Assembly (NCBI GenBank): GCA_038277395.1
Contig: CM076191.1
Location: 32,511,936 to 32,575,935, forward strand
Source of the DNA: Dryocosmus kuriphilus
Taxonomy: Eukaryota > Arthropoda > Insecta > Hymenoptera > Cynipidae
Reading direction: 5' to 3'
DNA: 64,000 nt
Positions 56,089-64,000 of this stretch are shown piece after piece. The notes under the pieces are model-generated. The model worked only from the letters and a program-made list of their open reading frames with translations. It searched no databases and was not told the origin of the DNA. The translations under genes were made by a program, and so were the position numbers. Numbering within the stretch: the first letter of the stretch is position 1; every line of letters starts with the position of its first letter.

Positions 56089-57757
56089 GTGGCTATAGGC
56101 ATCCTTAATTCGGAGATCAAGGAAGGACATCTTCCCCAAATCGAAACCCCGGATGGCGTCTACATAGGTGAAGCAGCTGTGTCGACCCATAACGGTATCT
56201 GCCACGTCCTTGCAATAAACACATTAGAGCAAGACGTGAACGTGGAGATACCCGCTCAAGAAGTTTTCCCCTACGATTTAACCGACCCCTACGGCGAGGA
56301 GTCGACTGACTCGGAATCTGAATACCTCATAAAGGACTTGCGAGACGAACTTGGAAACTCCTACGCAGACCGGATCGAGAAGGTAAAGGCTAGCCTGCGT
56401 ATTTCGCACCTCTCCCCAGAAGAAGAAATCTGCGTTCTCAAATGGATCGATGATTTTGCTGATATTTTTCACCTGAATGGGGAAAAGCTCTCCGCCACTT
56501 CGGTGGTCCAGCATCGAATCCCCAATGTTAATGACGAAGTCATAACACGAAAACAGTATCGCTATCCCAATGAGGCCGCCGATCAAGTTGCTATACAGAT
56601 TCAGAAACAATATGACAGCGGAATCATAGGCGACTCCAAGTCTCCTTATAACTCTCTCCTCTGGATCGTCCCAAAAAAACTGGATGGCTCAGGAGAAAGA
56701 AAATGGAGAGTGGTAATCGACTTCCGTGCCCTTAACGAAAAGGTCATCGGGGATGGTTACCCTCTCCCTAACATTACCGATATCCTGGATCACCTGGGAG
56801 ACGCCCAGTATTTTTCCGCACTGGACTTAGATAGTGGATTTCATCAAATAGAAACCCACCCCGACGACAGGGCCAAGACAGCGTTTTCCACGCCCAGGGG
56901 GACACTTCGAATACCTACGCATGCCTATGGAAATCAAGAGCGCCCCTGCCACCTTCCAACGATTAATGGACACCATATTAAAGGGTATGCATGGTACAGA
57001 GGTATTCGTATACCTGGACGATATAGTCGTCCACTCGAAAAACTTGGAAGAACACGATTCCAAGGTGAGGAAGCTGCTAGATCGACTGAGAACAGCAAAC
57101 CTCAAACTACAACCAGACAAATGCGAATTCCTACAGAAAGAGGTGGCTTACCTCGGTCACATTATAAGCCGAGGAGGCCTGAAGCCTAACCCATCCACGA
57201 TAGAAGCCATCCAAAACTTTCCTCGTCCAAAGACTGTTAGGAACATTCGCCAATTCGTCGGCCTATCCGGTTATTACCGGCGATTCATTCAAGACTACGC
57301 CCAAATCGCGCAGCCTTTAACGGATCTCCTGAAAAAGGGGGCGAAATGCGAATGGAGAGCACCGCAAGATAAAAGTTTCCGAAGGCTATGTGACTCCTTA
57401 TGTAGCGAACCAATTCTACGATACCCTGATTTCAGAAAGACGTTTAAACTTACTAGTGACGCTTCTGAACACGCAGTAGGGGCAATACTATCCCAAGAAG
57501 AAAATGGACTAGACATGCCGATCGCCTACTTCTCTAAGGCAATGAATAGATGCCAGAAGGGATACCCCAAGGAGGAACAGGAATGTTTAGCAATCACTCC
57601 AGCCTTGGAACACTTTCGACCTTATCTATACGGTAGGAAGTTCCACGAGCCAGTTCACTGGATGAATCATATTATCAATCCGGGAGCAAGGCTAATCACT
57701 GGCGACACAAGCTTAGAAACTACCAGTATCGATTCGAGTATAAACAAGGTAAACTAA
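56089..57757 (+). pseudogene. pol: E2 reverse transcriptase and first RNase H
   Basis: The first stretch (56089-57189) has a spacer, then RT fingers (SKSPYNSLLWIVPKKLDGSG, VVIDFRALNEKVIGDGYPLP, ALDLDSGFHQIETH). A frameshift near 56900 passes to the second stretch (56921-57757), with APATFQRLMDTIL, the active site VYLDDIVVHSKN, FVGLSGYYRRFIQDY and RNase H (FKLTSDASEHAVGAILSQE, EEQECLAITPALEHFRPYLY). A deletion removes the TDH-type segment between YGRKF and HEPVHWMNH near 57640, so RNase H is damaged. Close to E1 throughout. Confidence 0.9.
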
Positions 57758-57762
57758 ATAGA

Positions 57763-58480
57763 GTGGTGCAAGCCTTATCGGGAAATCCAGTCGCATCGAA
57801 TCCCTCCTCCCCCGATGAAAATAAATATGACGATTTAAGGGAACATCCCTCTCCCTTGGGACCCTCGTCAATGCCCGAGGACCCAGAATCTTCTTCAATT
57901 CCAACGTCAACTCGAAGGGAACAAGATCCGACAAAAGTGTTGGTCCTAACCCGATCACAGGACAGTCCTACAAAGGATAACTCCGACCCTTCAACGGCGG
58001 AGAATACCGAAAATACGGCCACGATTAAGCTCCATATATCGAAGAAAAGGGGGAGACCAGCCCTATAAAGAGCCACCTTCTTTAAGCTAGAGAAAACTCA
58101 GAGTACCGATCACCCTGTGTCTCCTGCCCTCACCAAGCACTCGATGAGTAAACGAAAGGTATCAAGGAAACCCCTCGAACGAAGACTATGTGCCGACGAG
58201 AAAAATCCCCACTCCCGCGCTGGAAGAAAGCTCCATTGGAAAACGGTTGGTTAATCGCCGGGGCGTTGTCAGACCGCCGATTGCTACGAGCAGCTCTGCG
58301 ACCGACTTGTCCTCGGACGACGAGGATTCAGACCCCTCTGACATACCCATACTTCGAAAAAGCCGTAGTGTCCTGCCTGGACTGGAAGACAGGCCGACCC
58401 CGCCAAAAAGGCAAGAAGTTCCTAAGAGCGCTCCCCCAAGCTTCCACGCCCCTAACGCACCTGGCTCGCCCCGCTACAGG
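57763..58480 (+). pseudogene. E2 polar linker between the two RNase H domains
   Basis: Open stretches 57763-58068 and 58190-58552 in different frames. Rich in Ser, Pro, Asp and Arg, with LSGNPVASNPSSPDENK (compare LSGNPTLSEEP in E1) and VLVLTRSQDSP. No domain. Probably a flexible connector in the polyprotein. Confidence 0.6.
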
Positions 58481-58905
58481 ACACCATCGTCGACGTGTAT
58501 ATCGACGGCGCATGTAGTTACTCAACCGACACGCATCCAAGAGCAGGGATAGGCGTGTGGTTCGGACCAAATAACCCCTTCAACGTCTCGACACCAGTAG
58601 AAGGTCGCCAGACAAATGATTCTGCCGAAATTGAAGTTGCAACAATAGCCGCCCAGCAAGCTCGAGCAGCAGGAATAAAGAAACTTCGAATAAAAACGGA
58701 CTCGAAATTCTTGGTCGATAGGGTCAACAAATGGATCCCAAATTGGGAAACTAATGACTGGAGGACCTATGAAAACAAACCGGTCAACAACCGCGATGAA
58801 TTCGAAAGGATGAAAAGTGCACTAGAACCACTGGAGCTGATCTGGGAACACGTCCAAGGCCATCAAGGATTCTGGGAAACGAGATGGCTGACCATTTAGC
58901 CAAAC
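58478..58905 (+). pseudogene. E2 second RNase H, eukaryotic RNase H1-like
   Basis: In one frame it reads VYIDGACSY (catalytic Asp), RAGIGVWFGPNNPFNVS, GRQTNDSAEIEVATIAA (catalytic Glu), KKLRIKTDSKFLVDRVNKWI (catalytic Asp), NWETNDWRTYENKPVNNRDE (the handle-like basic part seen in RNase H1) and EHVQGHQGF (catalytic His). A one-base insertion near 58873 shifts the last part; the frame-shifted bases would give GNEMADHLA with the final Asp. About 140 residues, the size of a full RNase H1 catalytic domain. It is more complete than the E1 copy. The family normally works in nuclei and mitochondria; finding it inside a gypsy-type pol is unusual. Confidence 0.88.
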
Positions 58906-58929
58906 AGGCCACCGGGACCATACCGGTCA

Positions 58930-59784
58930 GTGCGAGAGGATAATCCTGATCCACTCGTAAGGCCAATAATAGTCCAGGTGCCCCCTGCATTCGTGAGGAG
59001 CGAGGACGTAGACGACTCGGACGAGGAACCCGGCCAAGAAAAACAGACTCCCGAAAAGGATTTAAAGGAGAGCCTCCACAAATCCTTTTCGAAGTTCGAT
59101 AAATCCATTTCAGATCGAGGCCTAAGTGGCTTTGACCTTGCGCAGGAATCATTGTCCTGGGACCACGACGATCTAGATAAGGACGACTCACTTCTATGCA
59201 CTTGTGTGTCAGAAGGAGAACAGGACCAAGAATTGCTAAGGAATCTAGAAGCCCTTGATCCCTGCGGGGAATATGACGACGAAGAGTTCTCAAGTAGGGT
59301 CAAGAAGTTCTTGGAAACATATGAATGAAAACTAAACTCAACTCCAGACTAAGAACTATCTCCTAAGGATCCTCCAACGCCCCTACCTACCCCGGACACA
59401 GAAAAACCTAGCGCTCGAAGCCCACTTACTGCAGGAGACGAATGCCCCTCACCGACTTCCTCCCATGCAGAATCCGCAACCACAACAAGAAGAAACACGG
59501 TGCGATTCAAAGATATCCCGGAAATACTGGACCCTCCCTTGGGGTCCCCAACCGCTGGAGGACCACCAAAAGGGAACCCGACGCCACCCTTCACCCCTGT
59601 GACCCATATGACCCCAGATGGATCCTCCTCCACTCCTTTCTCTGAAACCCCTACCCAGAAGTCGAAGGAGGGGGTGAAGTACTCCGAAGGGAATACAAAT
59701 TGCAACCCAAAACGCTTGCAAACAAGATTAGCGTCAGGAGAACCTGCAAATACTCCGTCTCCCTGTCACGTACCAGCAATTTAA
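58930..59784 (+). pseudogene. E2 acidic linker, end of the element
   Basis: Open stretch 58930-59328 with SFSKFDKSISDRGLSGFD and ALDPCGEYDDEEFSSRVKKF, matching the E1 linker; a second stretch 59500-59784 with RFKDIPEILDPPLGSP matches RFKDTPEELGSPIL of E1. Integrase should follow but does not, so the element is cut here. Confidence 0.7.
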
Positions 59785-59853
59785 TAAAAAGGATGATTGT
59801 AGTATAGGTAGAGTGGGCCTACAGATGCTGATAGGTCGGAGGTAACGACAGAC

Positions 59854-59877
59854 CAATCTGATTGGTGAATCAGATTG
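59854..59877. other. Perfect 10-bp stem hairpin
   Basis: CAATCTGATT, loop GGTG, AATCAGATTG. It lies 70 bp after the end of E2. It has no following T-run, and its role is unknown. Confidence 0.6.
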
Positions 59878-61200
59878 TTTATTTAGTATGGGACCGTTGA
59901 ACCTGCTCCTGGTGAGAAGTCCATTGCTGATTGTTTAATTTTTTTCACTATAAAAATGGGGGAATTCTGAGGAAAATCAAAATGATAACCGAAAATAAAA
60001 CACTCACTAACTTTGTACTATCGTATAGAAAATAATTACTTTTATTGTAAATCTCAATTTAATCAAACTTAAGAACTATCGTCCATTATTGACGGGCGAG
60101 AATTTACTTGAGTTATTCGTATTCTTTACAGTAAAGTGGACCTTCCGACGAATAGCCGACTACGGCAGAAGGCGCGAGTGAGAGAGAAGGAGAGACGAGC
60201 GCGAGACAGAGAATGAGCGACTTGATGGTTTACCAATTAATACCAATATCTAACCTTGTCAAGCTAAGCGAGATGATTCCTTGTCCTTCAAAAGCCAGGT
60301 CGTCCTGCACTTTTGACACACCGCACCGTTCTCCGTGTTGTGACCGTTGTCCGAAAAGCACTTTTAACGTTTTTTACTCAAATCACTTGTCCCAAACCGA
60401 TGTGGACTTACTGGAATAAATGAAATGAATTTATTTTAATTTTAATTTAACGTCGTAATAAAAACCCCGGGGCATTGCTATCTTTTCGCGCTCTTGTTTT
60501 GCGCTTTTCGTACAACAACCGCCACTCGAAGAGGCGCGAGCAAAAAGACACGACGGAGCCTGGACTATGAAGTCCTTCTAATTCGCGAAGTTCTAGCACG
60601 GGCTAGAGCTGGGTAATTAATGCTGCCGAAACAAGGCACTGAGTTGCCTCGTTGCCTAAGGTATGTATGATTTTGGGTAGGGTTTTCCGCTGAGTTCGCA
60701 CCCCGAGCGTGGGACTCTGACCCGGCAGGATGCAGTCCGCGTGACCACTAATTGCTGAGTTTTGAAAATTATTACAACTTAAGAAATTTGGAAAGCACAC
60801 GTGCACTGTTGCTATGCAGTTCACTTAAAGTACTTAGTTAATTTTTCTAAATCAAAATCTAATCTCAAAGAAATAGTGTAAGTTCTTAGAGTTAAATATT
60901 TATCTTTTAAATGTTAATTATAATAATTGTTAGGAAGAATTAACCTCTTATTGTTAATTTATCGTTGTTGTTACTTTTATTATTTAGTATTGTAGTTTTA
61001 GTTTAGTTTATTTTAATTGAGGATCTCTCCAATCGACAGCATTCAATAATCTCATTAATCAATCTTATTATTAGTAATAATGAAATGATTAATGCAATAG
61101 AAACTCAGTAAATAGTATTGGCCTCCAATTATTTATTAACGTTCGTCAATAATTAAAGGAGCGGTAATTACTATAAGGCAATAAATATATCTCTCTATAT
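59878..61200. other. No gene seen
   Basis: AT-rich DNA with short GC-rich pieces (60150-60210, 60480-60600, 60690-60750). A purine tract AAAATGGGGGAATTCTGAGG at 59955 could be a polypurine tract, but no LTR follows that I can delimit. No convincing reading frame, tRNA or repeat pair was found. Confidence 0.35.
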
Positions 61201-61213
61201 TACAAAAAGATCT

Positions 61214-61460
61214 CGCCGCCGCCGCCCGCCGCCGCCGCCGCCGTTGTGTCAGGAATCCAGCTCCCTTCCCCTCACCCCCCTTCACCCTTCCCCTCTCGCC
61301 CTTATCCCTCCCCCTCACCCCCTTCCCCACTCACCCTTCTCTCTTCCCCTCCCCCTCCCCCCCTCCCCCTCTCGACCTTCCCCTCTTCCCCTTCCCCTTA
61401 CCCTCTCGCGCCCTTCTCTCTTCCCCTCACCCCCTTCTCCCTTTTTCCTTATTATCCCCT
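61214..61460 (+). repeat. CCG repeat followed by a 200-bp pyrimidine-rich tract
   Basis: 61214-61242 is a CCG/GCC microsatellite; 61255-61455 is nearly pure C and T with CCCTC, CCCTT and CACCC motifs. It gives proline/serine-rich frames on one strand and Gly/Arg/Glu-rich on the other, none real. Confidence 0.9.
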
Positions 61461-61849
61461 TTGACCTGTGACCATTGACTTTGGACCTATTTGACCCGCA
61501 TGGGCACATGACCCCGTGAAAAAAAACACCCTCACCACTATGTGTGTGACAAAAGTTGATCCACCTTGACTATATTTAACGTGATCTATCTATTATTCTT
61601 AAATTGATTTGGTTTTTGGTTTTTAGCCAATTTCAATGAAATTAGATCGTGAATTTAATGAATGACGTAATTTCAATGAAATTGTTTCCGAGATGCACTA
61701 CGTGGAAGTAACCAATATTGCATTTCAAACTGCAAACAAATTGTATTAATTGGTTTATACATGTACCTAAAAATTAGGGTATTATTATTTATATATATAT
61801 ATATTATATATAAAATTATTATAATATTGAAATTTTAACTGGAATCAGA

Positions 61850-62797
61850 ACTTTAAGAGACTGTTGTAAAATTGAAAATTTACCATTTGCTGGAAAATTA
61901 ATAATATTAGGAGGAGATTTTCGACAAATTTTACCTGTAATTAAAAACGGTTGTAGAACAAGTATTGTTCAGGAATCAATCAAATATTCTTATTTATGGC
62001 CCAATTTCAAAATTATGAATTTAAAATTAAATATGCGATCGTGTAATAATGATTTTTCAAAATTTTTATTAAAAATTGGACAAGGAAGTATTAATTCCTT
62101 TTATATACCCGAACATTGGAAAACAAATGATATATGTACAGAAATATATGGCACAAATATAAATGAAAATGATGATTTATCAAATTGTGCAATACTAGCT
62201 TGCCATAATGAAGACATTTATAAATTGAATAATAAAATATTAAAGAAAATTTTAGCAAAAGAAGTAACATATTACAGTGTAGATTACGCAAAAAATAAAG
62301 GAGTTGACCAAATTGATGAGGATGTTCAGTTAAATTTTCCTATTGAATATTTAAATTCGTTGAAATTTCCAGGTTTACCAATTCATAAATTAACTTTAAA
62401 AATTGGCGCAATTGTAATGCTGATAAGAAATTTAAGTATTAATGATGGGCTTTGTAATGGAACACGTTTGAAAATTTTACAATTACATAAATTTAATATT
62501 AAAGCTATGGTTATAACTACGGCTTTCATATTTAGATTCTGGGGAATTTTCTTCTTTACCATTTATTTTATATAGAAGACAATTTCCAATTTTTTTAGCT
62601 TTTGCAATTACAATAAATAAATCTCAAGGTCAAAGTTTCGAAAAATTAAGAATATTCTTTCATAGACCTTTATTTTCTCATGGACAATTATATGTAGCTC
62701 TATCCAGATGTAAAAATCCTGATAAATTGTTTATTGAGAATAAATCAGAAGATGATACAAATATTAAAAATATTGTTTGGAAAGAAATTTTTGATTA
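61850..62797 (+). pseudogene. PIF1-like helicase, C-terminal half
   Basis: Motifs in order: LPFAGKLIILGGDFRQILPV (the Helitron-typical box after Walker B), LTLKIGAIVMLIRNLSINDG followed by LCNGTRL, then in a second frame FAITINKSQGQSFEKLRIFF and HGQLYVALSRCKNPDKLFI, ending at a stop at 62797. The Walker A motif and everything upstream, including the Rep HUH nuclease, are missing. A frameshift lies near 62530-62560. The helicase would unwind DNA for rolling-circle transposition; this copy is dead. Confidence 0.88.
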
Positions 62798-63111
62798 AAA
62801 ATTAACTATGTTCTCTTGGTCTTATATATTTTTTAACATATATATAATATTAAATAAAGTTTCTGTTTATTAAATTTTAATAAACAGAACTTTTTTAAAA
62901 CTTTTTTTTCTCAGTGTATAAAATATATAATATATGAACAATTTAATATAATTTTTGTTACAGATTTTTGAGATGCAATATTGATTACTTCCACGTAGTG
63001 CATCTTGGAAACGATTTCATTGAATTTTAAGTGAATTGTAAAATATAATGATCACTCATAAATATAGTGATAATGAAAGATATTAAATAAATATAAAATT
63101 AAATATATTAT

Positions 63112-63305
63112 AAAATATATAATTAATATATTAATTAATATATTATATAATATAATATATTAATTAAATTATAAAGTATACATTCAATGAAATTGGCAAA
63201 AAATCAATAAAATATATAATTAATATATTAATTAATATATTATATAATATAATATATTAATTAAAATATAAAATATACATTCAATGAAATTGGCAAAAAA
63301 TCAAT
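63112..63305 (+). repeat. Tandem duplication of a 97-bp AT-rich unit
   Basis: 63112-63208 and 63209-63305 are nearly identical; each ends with ATTCAATGAAATTGGCAAAA, the outer inverted repeat of the Helitron-type element. Confidence 0.8.
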
Positions 63306-63375
63306 AAATTAGATAATAATATAAAAATTAGAAATTCATTAAAATTCATCAAAATTCTGTCAGAATGGTGGGTAG

Positions 63376-63408
63376 GCGCGCGAAGCGCGCAGGGGAGCGA
63401 AGCCCCCC
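63376..63408. other. Two adjacent hairpins with GAA loops
   Basis: GCGCGC-GAA-GCGCGC at 63376-63390 and GGGGAGC-GAA-GCCCC at about 63392-63406, in otherwise AT-rich DNA. Such GC-rich hairpins near the end mark the 3' termini of Helitrons and Helentrons. Confidence 0.75.
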
Positions 63409-63474
63409 TTGTATATATATAATAATAATATATAATATATATAAATATAATAATATAATATATGTAAATAATAA

Positions 63475-63475
<1 letters not shown>

Positions 63476-63544
<69 letters not shown>

Positions 63545-63545
63545 T
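63476..63545. repeat. TA dinucleotide microsatellite
   Basis: An uninterrupted run of about 30 TA repeats follows irregular AATATA sequence. From 63546 to 64000 the DNA is AT-rich with nothing I can identify. Confidence 0.95.
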
Positions 63546-64000
63546 TAATAACAATCCTATAGATGAATGTCAGTTTCTGTTTTGGTTGTCATTGATCATC
63601 GAGATTCTAGTGTTTACCGAATGTTGTTAAAAATTAATGTATAGATAGCCGATAAGTTTTTAGAGATTATTCTTGAAGGAAGTTTTTATAGGTATAAATT
63701 ATTTATGTTCATGAAGTTGTTGTTCAATTATGATTTATCCATATCTTAGAGATTATCTATTAATCAGGTAGGACCGCCAATTAATCGAAATATTCTATAT
63801 CGATATTGTTCTTTTATTCAAAATTGCAGATTTTTATTATTTGTTATTAGTAAATTTCAGTTTATTTAGTAGATTTTTGAAATTCGAGATTTGGATAGTT
63901 TATGACAAGTTAGGAACATTATCTGTATGGCGTTTTGATTTTTAATAACAATTGAATTTGTTATTTAAATTTCTGTGGTCGCGCGGATCACTGCGAATAT

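Larger units (their letters stand above)
52240..59784 (+). mobile_element. Errantivirus-like Ty3/Gypsy element E2 (plus strand), truncated
   Basis: Order: leader ORFs, gag, protease, RT with RNase H, linker, RNase H1-like domain, acidic linker; it ends before integrase at about 59784. It is a relative of E1, arranged head to head with it. No LTR pair was found, so the left boundary is uncertain. Confidence 0.8.
61603..63412 (+). mobile_element. Helitron/Helentron-type remnant enclosed by inverted repeats
   Basis: A PIF1-type helicase remnant is flanked by inverted repeats: inner pair 61669-61729 with 62969-63027 (TGCACTACGTGGAAGTAA and its complement), outer pair 61603-61643 with 63182-63208 and again 63279-63306 (ATTCAATGAAATTGGCAAAA). 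Two strong hairpins at 63376-63408 follow. Helicase plus 3' hairpins fit a Helitron; long inverted repeats fit the Helentron variant better. No Rep nuclease domain is present. Confidence 0.65.

Noticed and set aside
58784..59303. Minus-strand frames of 135-169 codons opposite the E2 RNase H1 and linker
   Set aside because: Shadow frames; no domain, and the plus strand matches E1.
60600..60760. Possible tRNA or tRNA-derived SINE in GC-rich DNA
   Set aside because: No A-box and B-box pair and no cloverleaf could be drawn by eye.
61244..61509. Proline/serine-rich and Gly/Arg/Glu-rich frames
   Set aside because: Simple pyrimidine-rich sequence, different frames equally open.
63360..63562. Tyr-Ile repeat frames
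   Set aside because: TA microsatellite artefact.

Overview
The window is insect nuclear DNA, most likely from a hymenopteran (inferred: AT-rich DNA, GT-AG introns, an intron-rich DUF4806 gene of a type common in wasps and ants, a LINE whose ORF1 resembles DUF4780, errantivirus-like Ty3/Gypsy elements, hAT and piggyBac-type elements). It has no bacterial features. Nearly all of it is repeats and broken transposons. Only two loci look like non-transposon genes.

Layout. (1) 1-8590: eight tandem units of about 1.14 kb. Each combines an ACGACA-type microsatellite, a roughly 450-bp unique part and four diverged 155-bp monomers, so the array is a higher-order satellite. It stops abruptly inside a minus-strand, intron-containing hAT (ZMYM1/DUF4371-like) element at 8591-11662. 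(2) 11770-18000: a foldback inverted repeat; a second hAT element with 8-bp target duplications (12934-16442), itself interrupted in its dimerisation domain by a 575-bp piggyBac-type MITE flanked by TTAA; then a nearly perfect 2 x 258-bp palindrome and its direct repeats. (3) 18840-22020: a multi-exon plus-strand DUF4806 gene, possibly damaged at one splice junction. (4) 22080-26600: decayed inverted-repeat elements and short tandem repeats. (5) 26601-35036: a minus-strand Ty3/Gypsy element (E4) whose leader, between LTR/PBS and gag, carries a complete-length LINE of the I/LOA type (29580-34684) with a 9-bp target duplication. (6) 35177-36189: a minus-strand gene with two CHHC zinc fingers, like the piRNA factor Gtsf1/Asterix. 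(7) 39031-42339: three tandem hairpin repeats and an internally deleted LTR element (E3). (8) 43521-52082 (E1, minus) and about 52240-59784 (E2, plus): two head-to-head members of one errantivirus-like family. (9) 61203-64000: low-complexity DNA, a Helitron-type PIF1 helicase remnant enclosed by inverted repeats, two adjacent GAA-loop hairpins and a TA microsatellite.

The most interesting system is the E1/E2 family. Both copies carry the usual reverse transcriptase with its own RNase H and, further downstream, a second RNase H that looks like cellular eukaryotic RNase H1, bounded by two linkers and, in E1, followed by integrase and a fusion-type envelope gene. E2 also has short leader ORFs before gag, one with three SUMO-interaction-like motifs. 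All copies are broken by frameshifts, stops or deletions.

From 26.6 to 52 kb every retroelement lies on the minus strand. With the Gtsf1-like gene inside that stretch, the layout resembles a uni-strand piRNA cluster; this is inference from organisation only.
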